From assembly GCF_000018585.1 (NCBI RefSeq), contig NC_009976.1, positions 124,001-188,000 of the forward strand: DNA of 64,000 nucleotides. The letters are read 5' to 3'. The position numbers and the translations under genes are program-made. The notes under the pieces are model-generated. The model had not been told where the DNA came from, did not search any database, and saw nothing but the letters and a program-made list of their open reading frames with translations. The DNA is from Prochlorococcus marinus str. MIT 9211 (GTDB lineage: Bacteria > Cyanobacteriota > Cyanobacteriia > PCC-6307 > Cyanobiaceae). Of the stretch, positions 27,351 through 38,675 are shown one piece after another. Each line of letters starts with the position of its first letter. Within the stretch, counting starts at the first letter, position 1.

Positions 27351-28544
27351 GTGTTATTAGAATCGCTTTTGAGCAGACTGAAGCCATCTATGTGGCCTAT
27401 TAGTCTTAATCAGCTCCCAGCTGGATCAGCTCTGGTAGGAGGCGCAGTGAGAGATGCTTTGCTTGATGTTCTTCAGCATAAGCCAGATCTTGATTTAATT
27501 GTCCCATCCAAGGCTGTTGAATTTGCTAAAGAGTTTTCGGACAGAGAAGGAGGCAGTTGTGTTGTTCTTGATAAAGAAAGAGATATAGCTCGACTAGTTC
27601 TAAATGGTTGGACTATTGACCTTGCTTGTCAGGTTGGGAATTCTTTGGAAGAGGATTTATGGCGAAGAGATTACACAATTAATGCAATTGCTTTGACTCT
27701 TTCGAATGATCCGATAATTATTGATCCTACTGGAGGCATTCTTGACTTAGAAAAGAAAAAACTTGTTGCAATTAGTCAGCAAAATTTAATAGATGATCCT
27801 TTGAGGCTATTGAGAGGGTTCAGGTTGAGCTCTGAGTTGAGATTTGATCTAGATGAAATGACCAAGAATTTTATAAAAATTAATGCAAAGCTACTTAAAC
27901 ATGTTGCTCCAGAACGAATTAAAGGAGAGTTGGAGAGATTGGTTCATGGGGACTGGGCTGATCAAGTAATTCTGCAAATAAAGAAACTTGGACTTTTAGA
28001 ACCGTGGCAATCTACTGATCAATTTTTTACTTTTAACAATCAATCTTTGGAAACAACTTCTGCTTTCCATCAAAATGAGCTAAAAATTGCTTTGCCTATA
28101 GTTCGACTAACAAATTTATTAAGTGATCAAGGATTAAAAGAGTTAAGTTTTTCTAGAAAAAAATTACAAAATTGTCATCTTTTGCGCTTCTGGCAGCATA
28201 AAAATGACGGACTAGCCTTTGAAACTCTTGATGAAATTGAGCGCCTTCAGTTGCATAAGGATCTAGAAACTTTTTTACCTGCATTGATTTTGCAATTACC
28301 TCAGAGAGACCAGTCAGCTTGGTTGAAACGCTGGAGAGATAATGCTGATCCTCTTTTTCACCCATCTTGTCCCATTGATGGATTTACTTTGCAAGAGATG
28401 TTTCAATCTCCCAAAGGGCCTTGGATCGGCCAATTAATGAATTTACTTTGTAAGGAAAGAGCCTTTGGAAGGTTGCATAATCGAAAAGAAGCATTTCAAT
28501 TGGCTCGTTACTGGTGGGAACACAACCAACCTTTTTGTGATTAA
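27351..28544 (+). CDS. cca: CCA tRNA nucleotidyltransferase / poly(A) polymerase family
   Basis: Class II nucleotidyltransferase of 397 residues: GGAVRDALL with the downstream catalytic DLDL, RRDYTINAIAL, and LLRGFRLSSELRF. It should add or repair the 3' CCA of tRNAs, which is needed as the tRNA-Asn gene here has no encoded CCA. In some cyanobacteria the CCA function is split between C- and A-adding enzymes; I cannot tell from motifs. Start GTG 27351. Confidence 0.88.
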   Translation: MLLESLLSRLKPSMWPISLNQLPAGSALVGGAVRDALLDVLQHKPDLDLIVPSKAVEFAKEFSDREGGSCVVLDKERDIARLVLNGWTIDLACQVGNSLEEDLWRRDYTINAIALTLSNDPIIIDPTGGILDLEKKKLVAISQQNLIDDPLRLLRGFRLSSELRFDLDEMTKNFIKINAKLLKHVAPERIKGELERLVHGDWADQVILQIKKLGLLEPWQSTDQFFTFNNQSLETTSAFHQNELKIALPIVRLTNLLSDQGLKELSFSRKKLQNCHLLRFWQHKNDGLAFETLDEIERLQLHKDLETFLPALILQLPQRDQSAWLKRWRDNADPLFHPSCPIDGFTLQEMFQSPKGPWIGQLMNLLCKERAFGRLHNRKEAFQLARYWWEHNQPFCD

Positions 28545-28605
28545 CTACACATACGGAAGTCAGTTTTCCCCTGATGAGGTTCTTCTCCTATAGCCCTTTT
28601 GTTCC

Positions 28606-29040
28606 ATGAGTGTTCGTCTTTACATTGGTAACTTGCCGCAAAACTTGAAGCTCAAAGAGCTTGAAGCACTATTTGCAGGGATTGGGAAAGGGATTCGCTT
28701 TAAAGCCGTTTTAGACAGAGAAACAAAGGCTTGTAGAGGATTTGGCTTTGCAAATGTTGATGATGAGAAATTGGCAAATGAAGTTATCGAGCAGTTGAAT
28801 GGTCATGAATTTAATGGGAATAACTTGAGGGTTGAGCGATCAGAACGTAAGGAATCAAATCATGGTTCAGGAAGACGAAATAACTCTTCAGGCGCTTCCA
28901 AAACAAAAGCAGTAAAACGTAAAGATGTTAAGAAAGTTGTACATAGTGACGCTCCTAATGAACAAGCCCCTGATCCAAGATGGGCTGGGGAACTTTCTAA
29001 ATTAAAGGAACTTTTGGCTAATCAGAAAACTGCTGTTTGA
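28606..29040 (+). CDS. RRM-type RNA-binding protein
   Basis: Single RNA-recognition motif in residues 3-80: RNP2 LYIGNL at 5-10 and RNP1 RGFGFANV at 44-51. A basic, Ser/Asn/Gly-rich tail of about 60 residues follows, with a conserved-looking ending. Cyanobacterial Rbp proteins of this type bind U-rich RNA and often rise in the cold or take part in mRNA localisation at thylakoids. Target unknown. Confidence 0.88.
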   Translation: MSVRLYIGNLPQNLKLKELEALFAGIGKGIRFKAVLDRETKACRGFGFANVDDEKLANEVIEQLNGHEFNGNNLRVERSERKESNHGSGRRNNSSGASKTKAVKRKDVKKVVHSDAPNEQAPDPRWAGELSKLKELLANQKTAV

Positions 29041-29080
29041 GCAAAACTTAGGCTTGCAATTGCACTGATTGGGGAAAATT

Positions 29081-30021
29081 TTACTTAGTTTGGGCTATTA
29101 AATAACAGATTGGAATTTCTAGTATTTTTACCCATTTATTTACATAAGCTCGATTATTGAAAACGTCATAATCTAGTCTTTCTATTGAGTTTAAAATACC
29201 TCTATAAAGCCTTAAAGAGGTCCATACAGGCCATCTAGCATCTGAAGAAAGCCATCTAATGCCTGCCTCAGAAGAAGAAAACCATTCTCTTGCTCGCTTT
29301 AACTGAAATGCCATCAGTTCTTTCCACTGTGAATTTATTTTCCCAGCCATTAGATCACTTTCTGAATACCCAAATTTTTTAAGGTCTTCTTGTGGAATAT
29401 ATATTCGACCTCTTGCTCTATCTTCTCCCACATCTCTAAGTATGTTTGTTAGTTGATTCGCAATGCCTAGTGCTACTGCTGCTTTTGAAGGATCTGGCTT
29501 CTCACTCCAAGGAGCATTGGTATAGGCAGGGTCAAGACCCATTACGTTTTGAGTCATTAGACCAACTGTTCCAGCCACTCTGTAGCAATAAAGCTCCAAT
29601 TCTTTAAAAGTAGAGTATCTGCTTGTATTTAGATCCATTCTTTGGCCTTCAATCATGTCTAGATATGGTTGTATTGATTGGGGAAAATGTTCAAATGTAT
29701 CTGCCATCACTGCATCAAGCTCGTCTTTAACTTCTCCTGCAAATATCCCTCTAGTCTTTGCCTCCCATTCATCTAAGCGATCTGCTAATTCATTGATTGG
29801 TCTTTGTTGTGCTTCAGGGCTATCCATGAGTTCATCAGTTCTTCTACACCACACATAAATTGCCCAAATAGCTTTTCGTTTATTTGGTGGAAGAAGCAGT
29901 GTCCCTAGATAAAAGGTTTTTGCCCATTGGGCTGTTTCTTTTCTGCATATTTCATAGGCTTTATCGAGATCTACAAAAGAATTGTTTTTCATTAACTTTT
30001 GGTTTCGTAATCCACTATTCA

Positions 30022-30022
<1 letters not shown>
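29081..30022 (-). CDS. crtB: Phytoene synthase
   Basis: Condenses two geranylgeranyl diphosphates to 15-cis-phytoene, the first carotenoid step. In 313 residues the two Asp-rich Mg-diphosphate motifs are RRTDELMDS and RDVGEDRARGRIYIP. Its ATG shares one base with the crtP stop (TAATG), so crtP and crtB are coupled. A downstream Met at position 11 is an alternative start closer to the family core. Confidence 0.95.
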
Positions 30023-31449
<1,427 letters not shown>

Positions 31450-31545
31450 TTATATCGAATGCAACTTTAGTTAGAAAAGGTGCCTAAACTTTCCTTATGT
31501 TCAATTCTTTGTTATCAATACTTTTTATCTGCAGCACTTATTTAC

Positions 31546-31893
31546 ATGACAGATTCCATTCTTAAGTGCACTACCAGACACATCAGAATATTTACAGCTA
31601 GATGTGAGAACAACGATTTAGTGCAAGATTCTGAGCATCTCACACTTGACTTAGACCCTGACAACGAGTTCATTTGGGAGGAATTGGTTATTGGGAAAGT
31701 TCATAAACGTTTTTCTGAGTTAGTGGACTCATACTCTGGGAAGGACTTAAGTGACTACAACTTAAGGAAGATTGGTTCAGATCTAGAGGGCACTATTCGG
31801 CAACTCCTTCAAGCAGGAGAATTGAAATATAACCCTGATTGCCGTGTCCTTAACTATTCCATGGGATTACCCAGAACAAAGGATCTGTTGTGA
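31546..31893 (+). CDS. ndhM: NAD(P)H-quinone oxidoreductase subunit M
   Basis: Peripheral NDH-1 subunit found only in cyanobacteria and plastids. The 115 residues begin [20 protein letters not shown] and include [26 protein letters not shown] and NYSMGLPRT, all typical of NdhM. ATG 31546 chosen because the 22 residues upstream in frame are hydrophobic and not family-like. The stop overlaps the GTG of the next gene (GTGA). Confidence 0.9.
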   Translation: MTDSILKCTTRHIRIFTARCENNDLVQDSEHLTLDLDPDNEFIWEELVIGKVHKRFSELVDSYSGKDLSDYNLRKIGSDLEGTIRQLLQAGELKYNPDCRVLNYSMGLPRTKDLL

Positions 31894-32531
31894 CTCGGCC
31901 TCCTTTTAAAGGTCCATATTCTGGGCGTTCGAATAAGAATTCACAGAGAGATCGTTCTTCTTTTAGGCGAGATAGTTTTGATGAAAATTTGTATGGATAT
32001 TCATCAAACCCCAAAGGACCAAAAGCTTCAATTGGGGGCAGCACAATTAGCTTAAACACAGGAACAATAGCCGTTCTTGCAGGAGTTTTGGTTCTGGGCG
32101 TAGGTATTGGTAGTGCTATTACGAGTACTACTCAAGGTGGTGAAGGAAATATTGCGAGTCAACAGCAGTTAGATATGGCGGTTCCTGATCCAGAGTTTTG
32201 TAGGCAATGGGGTGCTAGTGCTTTTGTTATAGATATAGAGATGTACACCACTCTTAATCCATCAACTAGTTTTGTTACTCAACCTTCCTTGCAACCAGGA
32301 TGTGTGATTCGTAGAGAGAATTGGTCTCTTCTTCAAAAACAAGGAGTAATTACGAATGAAGATGTAAGAGAATGCAAGCAGAGAATGAATACTTTTGCCT
32401 ATATTGGTTCTATTAGAGATAATCCAACTGTTCGTTGTGTCTATCAAGCTGATGTGAATGATAATAAATTCATAATAAAGGGAGTAGAAGAAGATGGAAT
32501 TCGCATTAACCAAGAAGCAATTCAATTCTAA
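31890..32531 (+). CDS. DUF3172 membrane-anchored protein
   Basis: Protein of 213 residues: a basic, Ser/Arg/Asn-rich head (1-50), one transmembrane segment about 58-78 rich in Gly/Val/Ala, and a C-terminal domain with four cysteines (in [33 protein letters not shown]). I recognise it as cyanobacterial DUF3172, function unknown. The paired cysteines could form disulfides if the domain is outside the cytoplasm. GTG start overlaps ndhM, so it is probably coupled to an NDH-1 subunit. Confidence 0.75.
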   Translation: MTRPPFKGPYSGRSNKNSQRDRSSFRRDSFDENLYGYSSNPKGPKASIGGSTISLNTGTIAVLAGVLVLGVGIGSAITSTTQGGEGNIASQQQLDMAVPDPEFCRQWGASAFVIDIEMYTTLNPSTSFVTQPSLQPGCVIRRENWSLLQKQGVITNEDVRECKQRMNTFAYIGSIRDNPTVRCVYQADVNDNKFIIKGVEEDGIRINQEAIQF

Positions 32532-32535
32532 TTTT

Positions 32536-33504
32536 TTAAAGTTTCTTCTTAACACCAGCTTCTTTATTTCTAAGAGGACTATCCCAACTTGCAAAAACAG
32601 GCAAAATATCTTTTGTAAATGCTTCTGATGCTCTTGATGTATACCTGCTAGGGTTGCTAATTAATTTTAATTCTCTTTTTACTTCTAGGTCTGCAATATT
32701 AGGTTTGTGAACAGTCCCAGCTGCTAATTCTCGTTCTATTGAAACTACCGGAAGAAATGCTGCTCCTAAGCCAGATTGCACAGCATTTTTAATTGCTTCT
32801 AATGAATTGAGCTCCATCTCAATTCGTAATCTCTGAATATCTAATCCAGAAGTTTTTAGGAGTTGGTCAACAACTTTTCTTGTAGTTGATTGAGAGTCTA
32901 AAGTAACAAAACTGAGACGATATAAATCTTCTTTTGTTAGTTCGTGGTGTCTTGCTAATGGATGTTTAACAGGAAGTACTAATGCCAATTCATCTGTTGC
33001 GTAAGGAATTATCTCAAGTAATTCATGTAGCTCTGCCGGCAGTTGTCCCCCAATTATTGCTAAATCAATTTGACCATTGGCAACACTCCAGCCTGTTCTT
33101 CGAGTGCTATGAACTTGAAGCACCACTGATACGTCCGGGAACTTTTGCCTGAAAAGTCCAATCATTCGAGGCATTAAATATGTTCCTGTTGTTTGGCTTG
33201 CTCCGATTATTAATGAGCCCCCTTTGAGGTTGTGTAAATCTTCAATCGCACCACAAGCTTCATCACACTGATTCAGGATTTTTTCACAATATTTCAGTAA
33301 AAGTTTTCCAGCCTCTGTTAATTGAGCTTTTCTTCCCCCTCTATCAAAAATTGCAATTTCTAATTGTTTTTCAAGATTTTGAATTTGAAGGCTTACTGCA
33401 GGCTGGGTTACATAAAGGGTTTCTGCAGCTTTTTTAAAGCTCCCTTCCTTAACTATTGCTTGAAGGATTCTGAGCTGATCAAGAGTGAAAGGCAGTTCAG
33501 CCAT
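32536..33504 (-). CDS. rbcR: LysR-type regulator, RbcR/NdhR (Ycf30) group
   Basis: LysR protein of 322 residues: N-terminal helix-turn-helix ([20 protein letters not shown], about 21-40) and a two-lobed effector domain starting near residue 93 ([15 protein letters not shown]). In cyanobacteria this group includes NdhR/CcmR, which controls carbon-uptake and some ndh genes, and CmpR, and in algae RbcR for Rubisco. Which genes it controls here is unknown; it is divergent from the Z-ISO-like gene that precedes ndhF and ndhD. Confidence 0.85.
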   Translation of the reverse strand: MAELPFTLDQLRILQAIVKEGSFKKAAETLYVTQPAVSLQIQNLEKQLEIAIFDRGGRKAQLTEAGKLLLKYCEKILNQCDEACGAIEDLHNLKGGSLIIGASQTTGTYLMPRMIGLFRQKFPDVSVVLQVHSTRRTGWSVANGQIDLAIIGGQLPAELHELLEIIPYATDELALVLPVKHPLARHHELTKEDLYRLSFVTLDSQSTTRKVVDQLLKTSGLDIQRLRIEMELNSLEAIKNAVQSGLGAAFLPVVSIERELAAGTVHKPNIADLEVKRELKLISNPSRYTSRASEAFTKDILPVFASWDSPLRNKEAGVKKKL

Positions 33505-33597
33505 AACGGCTGTCTAATTTCAAGAACGGTAAAAACTTTAGGCTGGACAGTCGATGACTCAGAATCTAATAATTATTAAAGTGATCTTCTGCCACAA

Positions 33598-34335
33598 ATG
33601 TTTTCAGAAGGTATTCATCACAGCAGTTTTGTGATGCTATTGCTTTTGGTTTCTTTTGCAGTGATCCATAGTGGAGGAGCTGCGTTGAGAGTAAAAGCAG
33701 AATCCCTTATAGGGCCTAGGGCATGGAGGCTCATATTTGCTTCACTAAGCATCCCTGCTGCTGGAGTATTAATCATTTATTTCTTAGCTCATAGATATGA
33801 TGGTATTCGACTGTGGAACTTACAAGGAGTTCCTGGAATGGTTCAAATTGTGTGGTGCTTGACTGCTTTGAGTTTCTTGTTTTTATACCCTGCTACCTAC
33901 AACCTTCTTGAGATTCCTGCTTTGGCAAAGCCTCAAATGAGACTTTATGAACAAGGGATCATTAGAATTACAAGACACCCGCAGGCAGTTGGTCAGATTA
34001 TTTGGTGTTTTGCTCATGGTCTTTGGATTGGAAGCAGCTTTATGATGTGTACTTGTTTTGGTTTGATAGGGCATCATTTATTTGCTGTTTGGCATGGAGA
34101 TAAAAGATTAAGAGAAAAATTCGGCGCAGATTTTGAGGAACTTAAAAGAAATACTTCAGTCATTCCTTTTCTTGCGGTCATCAATGGACGACAAACATTA
34201 GAAATTAAAGAATTTCTTAGACCTTCCCAATTTGGAATTTGCATTGCAGTAGCTACGTTTTGGTGGGGGCATCGTTTTATCTCCTTTGGATCAGAAGTAT
34301 TTCTCTCTTCCAAGTTGTCAGAACTACTTGCCTGA
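33598..34335 (+). CDS. NnrU-family protein, probable 15-cis-zeta-carotene isomerase (Z-ISO)
   Basis: Integral membrane protein of 245 residues with about six hydrophobic segments. It carries SFAVIHSGGAALR (His24), the block RITRHPQAVGQIIWCFAH (His127 and His140), LIGHHLFAVWHGDKR (His159, His160, His166) and FWWGHRF (His225). The central block closely resembles plant Z-ISO as I remember it; Z-ISO is a heme b protein related to bacterial NnrU that isomerises the 15-cis bond between the PDS and ZDS steps. Both those steps are encoded in this window. NnrU-like with another role is the alternative. Precedes ndhF by 34 bases. Confidence 0.78.
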   Translation: MFSEGIHHSSFVMLLLLVSFAVIHSGGAALRVKAESLIGPRAWRLIFASLSIPAAGVLIIYFLAHRYDGIRLWNLQGVPGMVQIVWCLTALSFLFLYPATYNLLEIPALAKPQMRLYEQGIIRITRHPQAVGQIIWCFAHGLWIGSSFMMCTCFGLIGHHLFAVWHGDKRLREKFGADFEELKRNTSVIPFLAVINGRQTLEIKEFLRPSQFGICIAVATFWWGHRFISFGSEVFLSSKLSELLA

Positions 34336-34369
34336 AATGCCTACACTCACAAGGACCTGAGAATACAGG

Positions 34370-36373
34370 ATGCTATCGGCCGCTGAAATCGCATGGTTAA
34401 TACCTTTGCTCCCTCTCATCGGGGCGGTGTTATCAGGATTGGGATTAATTAGTTTCAACCGAGAAACCAATCGGTTGAGAAAGCCTGTCGCAATAAGTTT
34501 GTTGACATGTGTAGGGGCTTCAGCTGTATTGAGTTATGCAGTTCTTTTAGAACAAGTTTCTGGGGCCCCTCCAGTAGAGCATCTTTTTATATGGGCTAGT
34601 GCTGGAGACTTCAGTTTGCCAATGGGGTATGTAGTCGACCCTTTGGCTGCGGTAATGCTGTCTTTGGTTACCACAATTGCCCTTTTGGTAATGATTTATT
34701 CCCATGGGTATATGGCTCATGACAAAGGATATGTGAGATTTTTCACCTATTTGGCATTATTTAGTAGCTCAATGCTGGGCTTAATAATTAGTCCAAACTT
34801 GCTTGAAATATATGTTTTTTGGGAATTAGTTGGAATGTGCTCATATCTTTTAGTTGGGTTCTGGTATGACAGAGATGGTGCAGCTCATGCGGCTCAAAAA
34901 GCTTTTGTTGTAAATAGAGTTGGTGATTTTGGACTTTTACTTGGGATTCTTGGACTGTTTTGGGCTACGGGAAGTTTTGATTTTGATGGGATAGCTACAG
35001 GTCTGGCTGATGCAACTGCTTCTGGCAATGTACCTGTATGGGCGGCCTTATTGCTTTGTTTCTTAGTCTTTATGGGCCCTATGGCTAAATCTGCTCAATT
35101 TCCATTGCATGTTTGGTTGCCAGATGCCATGGAAGGGCCAACACCTATCTCAGCATTAATTCATGCCGCGACCATGGTTGCAGCTGGGGTGTTTCTTGTC
35201 GCGAGACTTGAGCCTCTGTATAGCCAATTCCCTTTTATTGGACTATTAATAGCCATTTTTGGAACAATTACATGCTTTTTAGGGGCTTCAATTGCTTTGA
35301 CCCAGATGGATTTAAAGAAGGGTTTAGCGTATAGCACTGTTTCTCAGCTTGGTTACATGATGCTTGCAATGGGTTGTGGTGCGCCCATTGCGGGGATGTT
35401 CCATTTGGTCACGCATGCTTTCTTTAAGGCAATGCTTTTCTTGGGATCAGGTTCGGTGATTCATGCAATGGAAGAAGTAGTAGGGCATGAACCGATTCTT
35501 GCTCAAGATATGAGACTAATGGGTGGTTTACGCAAAAAGATGCCTATTACTTCAATGACTTTTTTGATTGGATGTGTTGCGATTAGTGGAATTCCTCCTT
35601 TGGCTGGTTTCTGGAGTAAAGATGAAATACTTGGAGAGGCGTTTAATACATTCCCAATCCTTTGGGGAATTGGCTTCCTAACTGCTGGGATGACAGCCTT
35701 TTATATGTTTAGGCTGTATTTCCTTACATTTGAGGGTAGCTTTAGGGGAGATAATGTAGAGCTTCAAGAGGAGTTATTAGTTCTTGCAGGAAAAGATAAT
35801 GAAGAGCAAGAAGATCATCATTCTGGTTCAATTCACGAATCCGCTTGGCCAATGACAGTGCCATTAGTTGTTTTAGCTGTGCCTTCTGTGATTATTGGCT
35901 TTTTAGGTACTCCATGGAATAGCAGTTTTGCAAAATTACTTGATCCAACAGAGGCAATTGAGATGGCAACTAATTTTAGTTGGGGGGAATTCCTTCCTCT
36001 AGCCTTAGGGTCTGTTGCCATTTCAATCGCTGGGATTTCCTTGGCAGTTTTTGCTTATTTCTTGAAGCGAATCGATTTAGCTACAAACATTGCACAGAGA
36101 TACCCAGCAATTAATGCTTTTTTATCGAACAAGTGGTATTTAGATGATATTAATGAAAGGATTTTTGTTCGTGGGAGCAGAAAATTAGCTCGTGAAGTTT
36201 TAGAGGTGGATGCCAAGGTTGTTGATGGAGTTGTTAATTTAACTGGGCTTTTAACTTTAGGAAGCGGAGAAGGATTGAAATATTTTGAGACTGGCAGAGC
36301 ACAGTTTTATGCACTCATTGTCTTTGGAGGAGTAATAGCACTAGTAGCTCTTTTTGGAGTATTGGGTACTTAA
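34370..36373 (+). CDS. ndhF: NAD(P)H-quinone oxidoreductase subunit 5
   Basis: Largest proton-pumping membrane subunit (667 residues), Nuo-L-like. Visible motifs: YVVDPLAAVML, WELVGMCSYLLVGFW with its conserved Glu, FPLHVWLPDAMEGPTPISALIHAATMV around residue 245-270 and HLVTHAFFKAMLFLGSGSVIHAM. The C-terminal part includes a lateral-helix-like region. As marine picocyanobacteria are thought to have only the respiratory/cyclic NDH-1L form, I read it as NdhF1. ndhD follows after 98 bases. Confidence 0.95.
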   Translation: MLSAAEIAWLIPLLPLIGAVLSGLGLISFNRETNRLRKPVAISLLTCVGASAVLSYAVLLEQVSGAPPVEHLFIWASAGDFSLPMGYVVDPLAAVMLSLVTTIALLVMIYSHGYMAHDKGYVRFFTYLALFSSSMLGLIISPNLLEIYVFWELVGMCSYLLVGFWYDRDGAAHAAQKAFVVNRVGDFGLLLGILGLFWATGSFDFDGIATGLADATASGNVPVWAALLLCFLVFMGPMAKSAQFPLHVWLPDAMEGPTPISALIHAATMVAAGVFLVARLEPLYSQFPFIGLLIAIFGTITCFLGASIALTQMDLKKGLAYSTVSQLGYMMLAMGCGAPIAGMFHLVTHAFFKAMLFLGSGSVIHAMEEVVGHEPILAQDMRLMGGLRKKMPITSMTFLIGCVAISGIPPLAGFWSKDEILGEAFNTFPILWGIGFLTAGMTAFYMFRLYFLTFEGSFRGDNVELQEELLVLAGKDNEEQEDHHSGSIHESAWPMTVPLVVLAVPSVIIGFLGTPWNSSFAKLLDPTEAIEMATNFSWGEFLPLALGSVAISIAGISLAVFAYFLKRIDLATNIAQRYPAINAFLSNKWYLDDINERIFVRGSRKLAREVLEVDAKVVDGVVNLTGLLTLGSGEGLKYFETGRAQFYALIVFGGVIALVALFGVLGT

Positions 36374-36471
36374 CTTGCTTAAATTTGTTAGTTGTGTGTG
36401 TCATCCCCTATCGATTGGATGCGATGTCTCTAAGTATTTCTACACTCCAAAAAGTGGTGAAGATTTAAGCA

Positions 36472-38148
36472 GTGTTTGAATGTACGCCAATTTCAATTTT
36501 GGCAACTTTTTCTGGAACTGTTCCAGAACCAATTGAGGCAGATTTTCCTTGGTTAAGTCTTTCTATTCTTTTCCCAATATTTGGTTCATTAGTTGTTCCA
36601 TTTATTCCTGATAAAGGAGATGGGAAAACAGTTCGATGGTATGCATTAGGGATTGCGTTAGTAACTTTTTTAATAACTGTAGGTGCTTACTTAAAAGGAT
36701 ATGACCCATCCCAGGAAGGTTTGCAGTTGGCAGAAAGGGTGTCTTGGCTTCCTGATTTAGGTCTCACATGGGCTGTAGGAGCAGATGGACTCTCCATGCC
36801 TCTAATACTTCTGACTAGCTTTATTACTGCATTAGCTGTACTTGCAGCATGGCCTGTCAGCTTTAAACCTAAATTGTTTTTCTTCCTCATCTTGGCAATG
36901 GATGGAGGTCAGATAGCAGTATTTGCTGTGCAAGATATGCTGCTTTTCTTTTTGGCATGGGAGCTTGAACTCTTGCCTGTTTATCTTTTGCTAGCTATTT
37001 GGGGAGGAAAGAAAAGACAATATGCGGCTACAAAATTCATTATTTATACAGCTGGTAGTTCGCTTTTTATTCTTCTTGCCGCTTTGGCAATGGGTTTCTT
37101 TGGAGGAGGAACGCCAAACTTTGAATTTACTCATCTCGCCAATCAAGATTTCGGTACAGGATTTCAATTGTTGTGTTATGGGGGCTTACTAATTGCTTTT
37201 GGGGTGAAACTTCCTGTAGTGCCTTTGCATACTTGGTTGCCTGATGCACATGGAGAAGCAACAGCTCCTGTTCATATGCTTTTGGCAGGTATTTTGTTGA
37301 AGATGGGTGGATATGCCCTTTTAAGGTTTAATGCACAATTGCTCCCTGCAGCACATGCACAATTTGCCCCTTTGTTAATTGTGCTTGGGGTGGTAAATAT
37401 TATTTATGCAGCGCTGACATCTTTTGCGCAAAGGAACCTGAAACGAAAAATTGCTTATAGCTCTATTAGTCATATGGGATTTGTTCTTATAGGCATAGGT
37501 AGCTTTAGCTCGCTGGGAACAAGCGGAGCAATGTTGCAGATGGTTAGCCATGGCTTAATTGGTGCAAGCTTGTTCTTCTTAGTCGGAGCTACTTATGACA
37601 GAACAAGAACTCTGCAACTCAATGAAATGGGAGGGGTTGGCCAAAAAATGCGCATTATGTTTGCTCTTTGGACTACATGTTCATTGGCTTCTTTGGCATT
37701 ACCAGGCATGAGTGGCTTTGTTTCTGAATTAATGGTATTTACAGGTTTTGTAACCGATGAAGTTTATACACTTCCTTTTAGGATTGTGATTGCAGGCCTT
37801 GCTGCTATTGGAGTTATTCTGACTCCAATTTATTTATTATCAATGCTTCGAGAGATATTTTTTGGCAAAGAGAATGTTGAGTTTCTTTCTAATAGGGAAT
37901 TAGTTGATGCAGAACCTAGAGAGATTTATGTAATAGGTAGTCTGCTTGTCCCGATCATTGGGATAGGTTTATATCCAAGGATTATGACTGAGACTTATAT
38001 AGCTTCTATAGATGGTTTGGTTGAAAGAGATAAGATTGCTATTGAACAAATGCTTAAACCATCAGAAACTATTTCTTCAAATAAGAACTTGTCATTAATA
38101 ACTAGCTCTACGCCAAGTTTGACTCCTTATAAAGTAAGGAAAAGCTGA
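36472..38148 (+). CDS. ndhD: NAD(P)H-quinone oxidoreductase subunit 4
   Basis: Antiporter-like membrane subunit of NDH-1 (558 residues, about 14 membrane helices). Motifs: [35 protein letters not shown] with the conserved Glu, [21 protein letters not shown] and [13 protein letters not shown] 36472 is the likely start. The C-terminal 30 residues are polar and variable. Pairs with NdhF at the far end of the membrane arm. Confidence 0.94.
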   Translation: MFECTPISILATFSGTVPEPIEADFPWLSLSILFPIFGSLVVPFIPDKGDGKTVRWYALGIALVTFLITVGAYLKGYDPSQEGLQLAERVSWLPDLGLTWAVGADGLSMPLILLTSFITALAVLAAWPVSFKPKLFFFLILAMDGGQIAVFAVQDMLLFFLAWELELLPVYLLLAIWGGKKRQYAATKFIIYTAGSSLFILLAALAMGFFGGGTPNFEFTHLANQDFGTGFQLLCYGGLLIAFGVKLPVVPLHTWLPDAHGEATAPVHMLLAGILLKMGGYALLRFNAQLLPAAHAQFAPLLIVLGVVNIIYAALTSFAQRNLKRKIAYSSISHMGFVLIGIGSFSSLGTSGAMLQMVSHGLIGASLFFLVGATYDRTRTLQLNEMGGVGQKMRIMFALWTTCSLASLALPGMSGFVSELMVFTGFVTDEVYTLPFRIVIAGLAAIGVILTPIYLLSMLREIFFGKENVEFLSNRELVDAEPREIYVIGSLLVPIIGIGLYPRIMTETYIASIDGLVERDKIAIEQMLKPSETISSNKNLSLITSSTPSLTPYKVRKS

Positions 38149-38232
38149 CAGAAAACTTCTAATTTTTTTAATCCTTGCTTATTGCATTTCAATAATCCAT
38201 TTATTAATTTTCTATTGTGTAATTTCTTTGTA

Positions 38233-38601
38233 ATGCAAAAGATCAACTTGAAAGCAATCAATTTTGCCGTGATGTTTGTTTTGGCTCTTTTGATGGTTTA
38301 TTTCACCCTTGAAAATACTTCTGCAGCGACTGTAAATATTGCTCCTGGTGTTTCAGGGTCCCTGCCTATAGCAGCATTGGTATTAATTGCTTCTGGCCTA
38401 GGTGCTTGCGGAGCATGGCTTTTTGCTGGTTGGAGTGACAAATTACGAGGTGATGAAATTCGTGAGTTGGAAGATACCAAGAATCGAATTAAGGAATTGG
38501 AGTTGGACTACAACCGTCTAAAGGCAAAGCAAAATAATCTTTTGCCCTTTATGAGTTTTTCTGGCGAGAAGGAATTAGAGATAGATAAAGATGCCGCATA
38601 A
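38233..38601 (+). CDS. LapA/DUF1049-like membrane protein
   Basis: Protein of 122 residues with two membrane segments (about 8-27 and 45-67: FAVMFVLALLMVYFTLENT and IAALVLIASGLGACGAWLFAG), then an amphipathic, charged coiled-coil-like tail (about 75-105). This is the layout of DUF1049/LapA proteins; in E. coli LapA works with LapB in envelope assembly, but the cyanobacterial role is unknown. ATG 38233 chosen; upstream residues in frame look like leader DNA. It follows ndhD by 84 bases. Confidence 0.7.
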   Translation: MQKINLKAINFAVMFVLALLMVYFTLENTSAATVNIAPGVSGSLPIAALVLIASGLGACGAWLFAGWSDKLRGDEIRELEDTKNRIKELELDYNRLKAKQNNLLPFMSFSGEKELEIDKDAA

Positions 38602-38675
38602 ATAATTGGTTCTTTAAAGTTTGTATGGCGCATACTTCCTTCTCTCGTTAACTTTCTCTAAGAGTCATCTAGTCT

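Noticed and set aside
29041-29080. Terminator between the RRM gene and crtB
   Set aside because: Weak pairing only and no good T-run; I could not support it.
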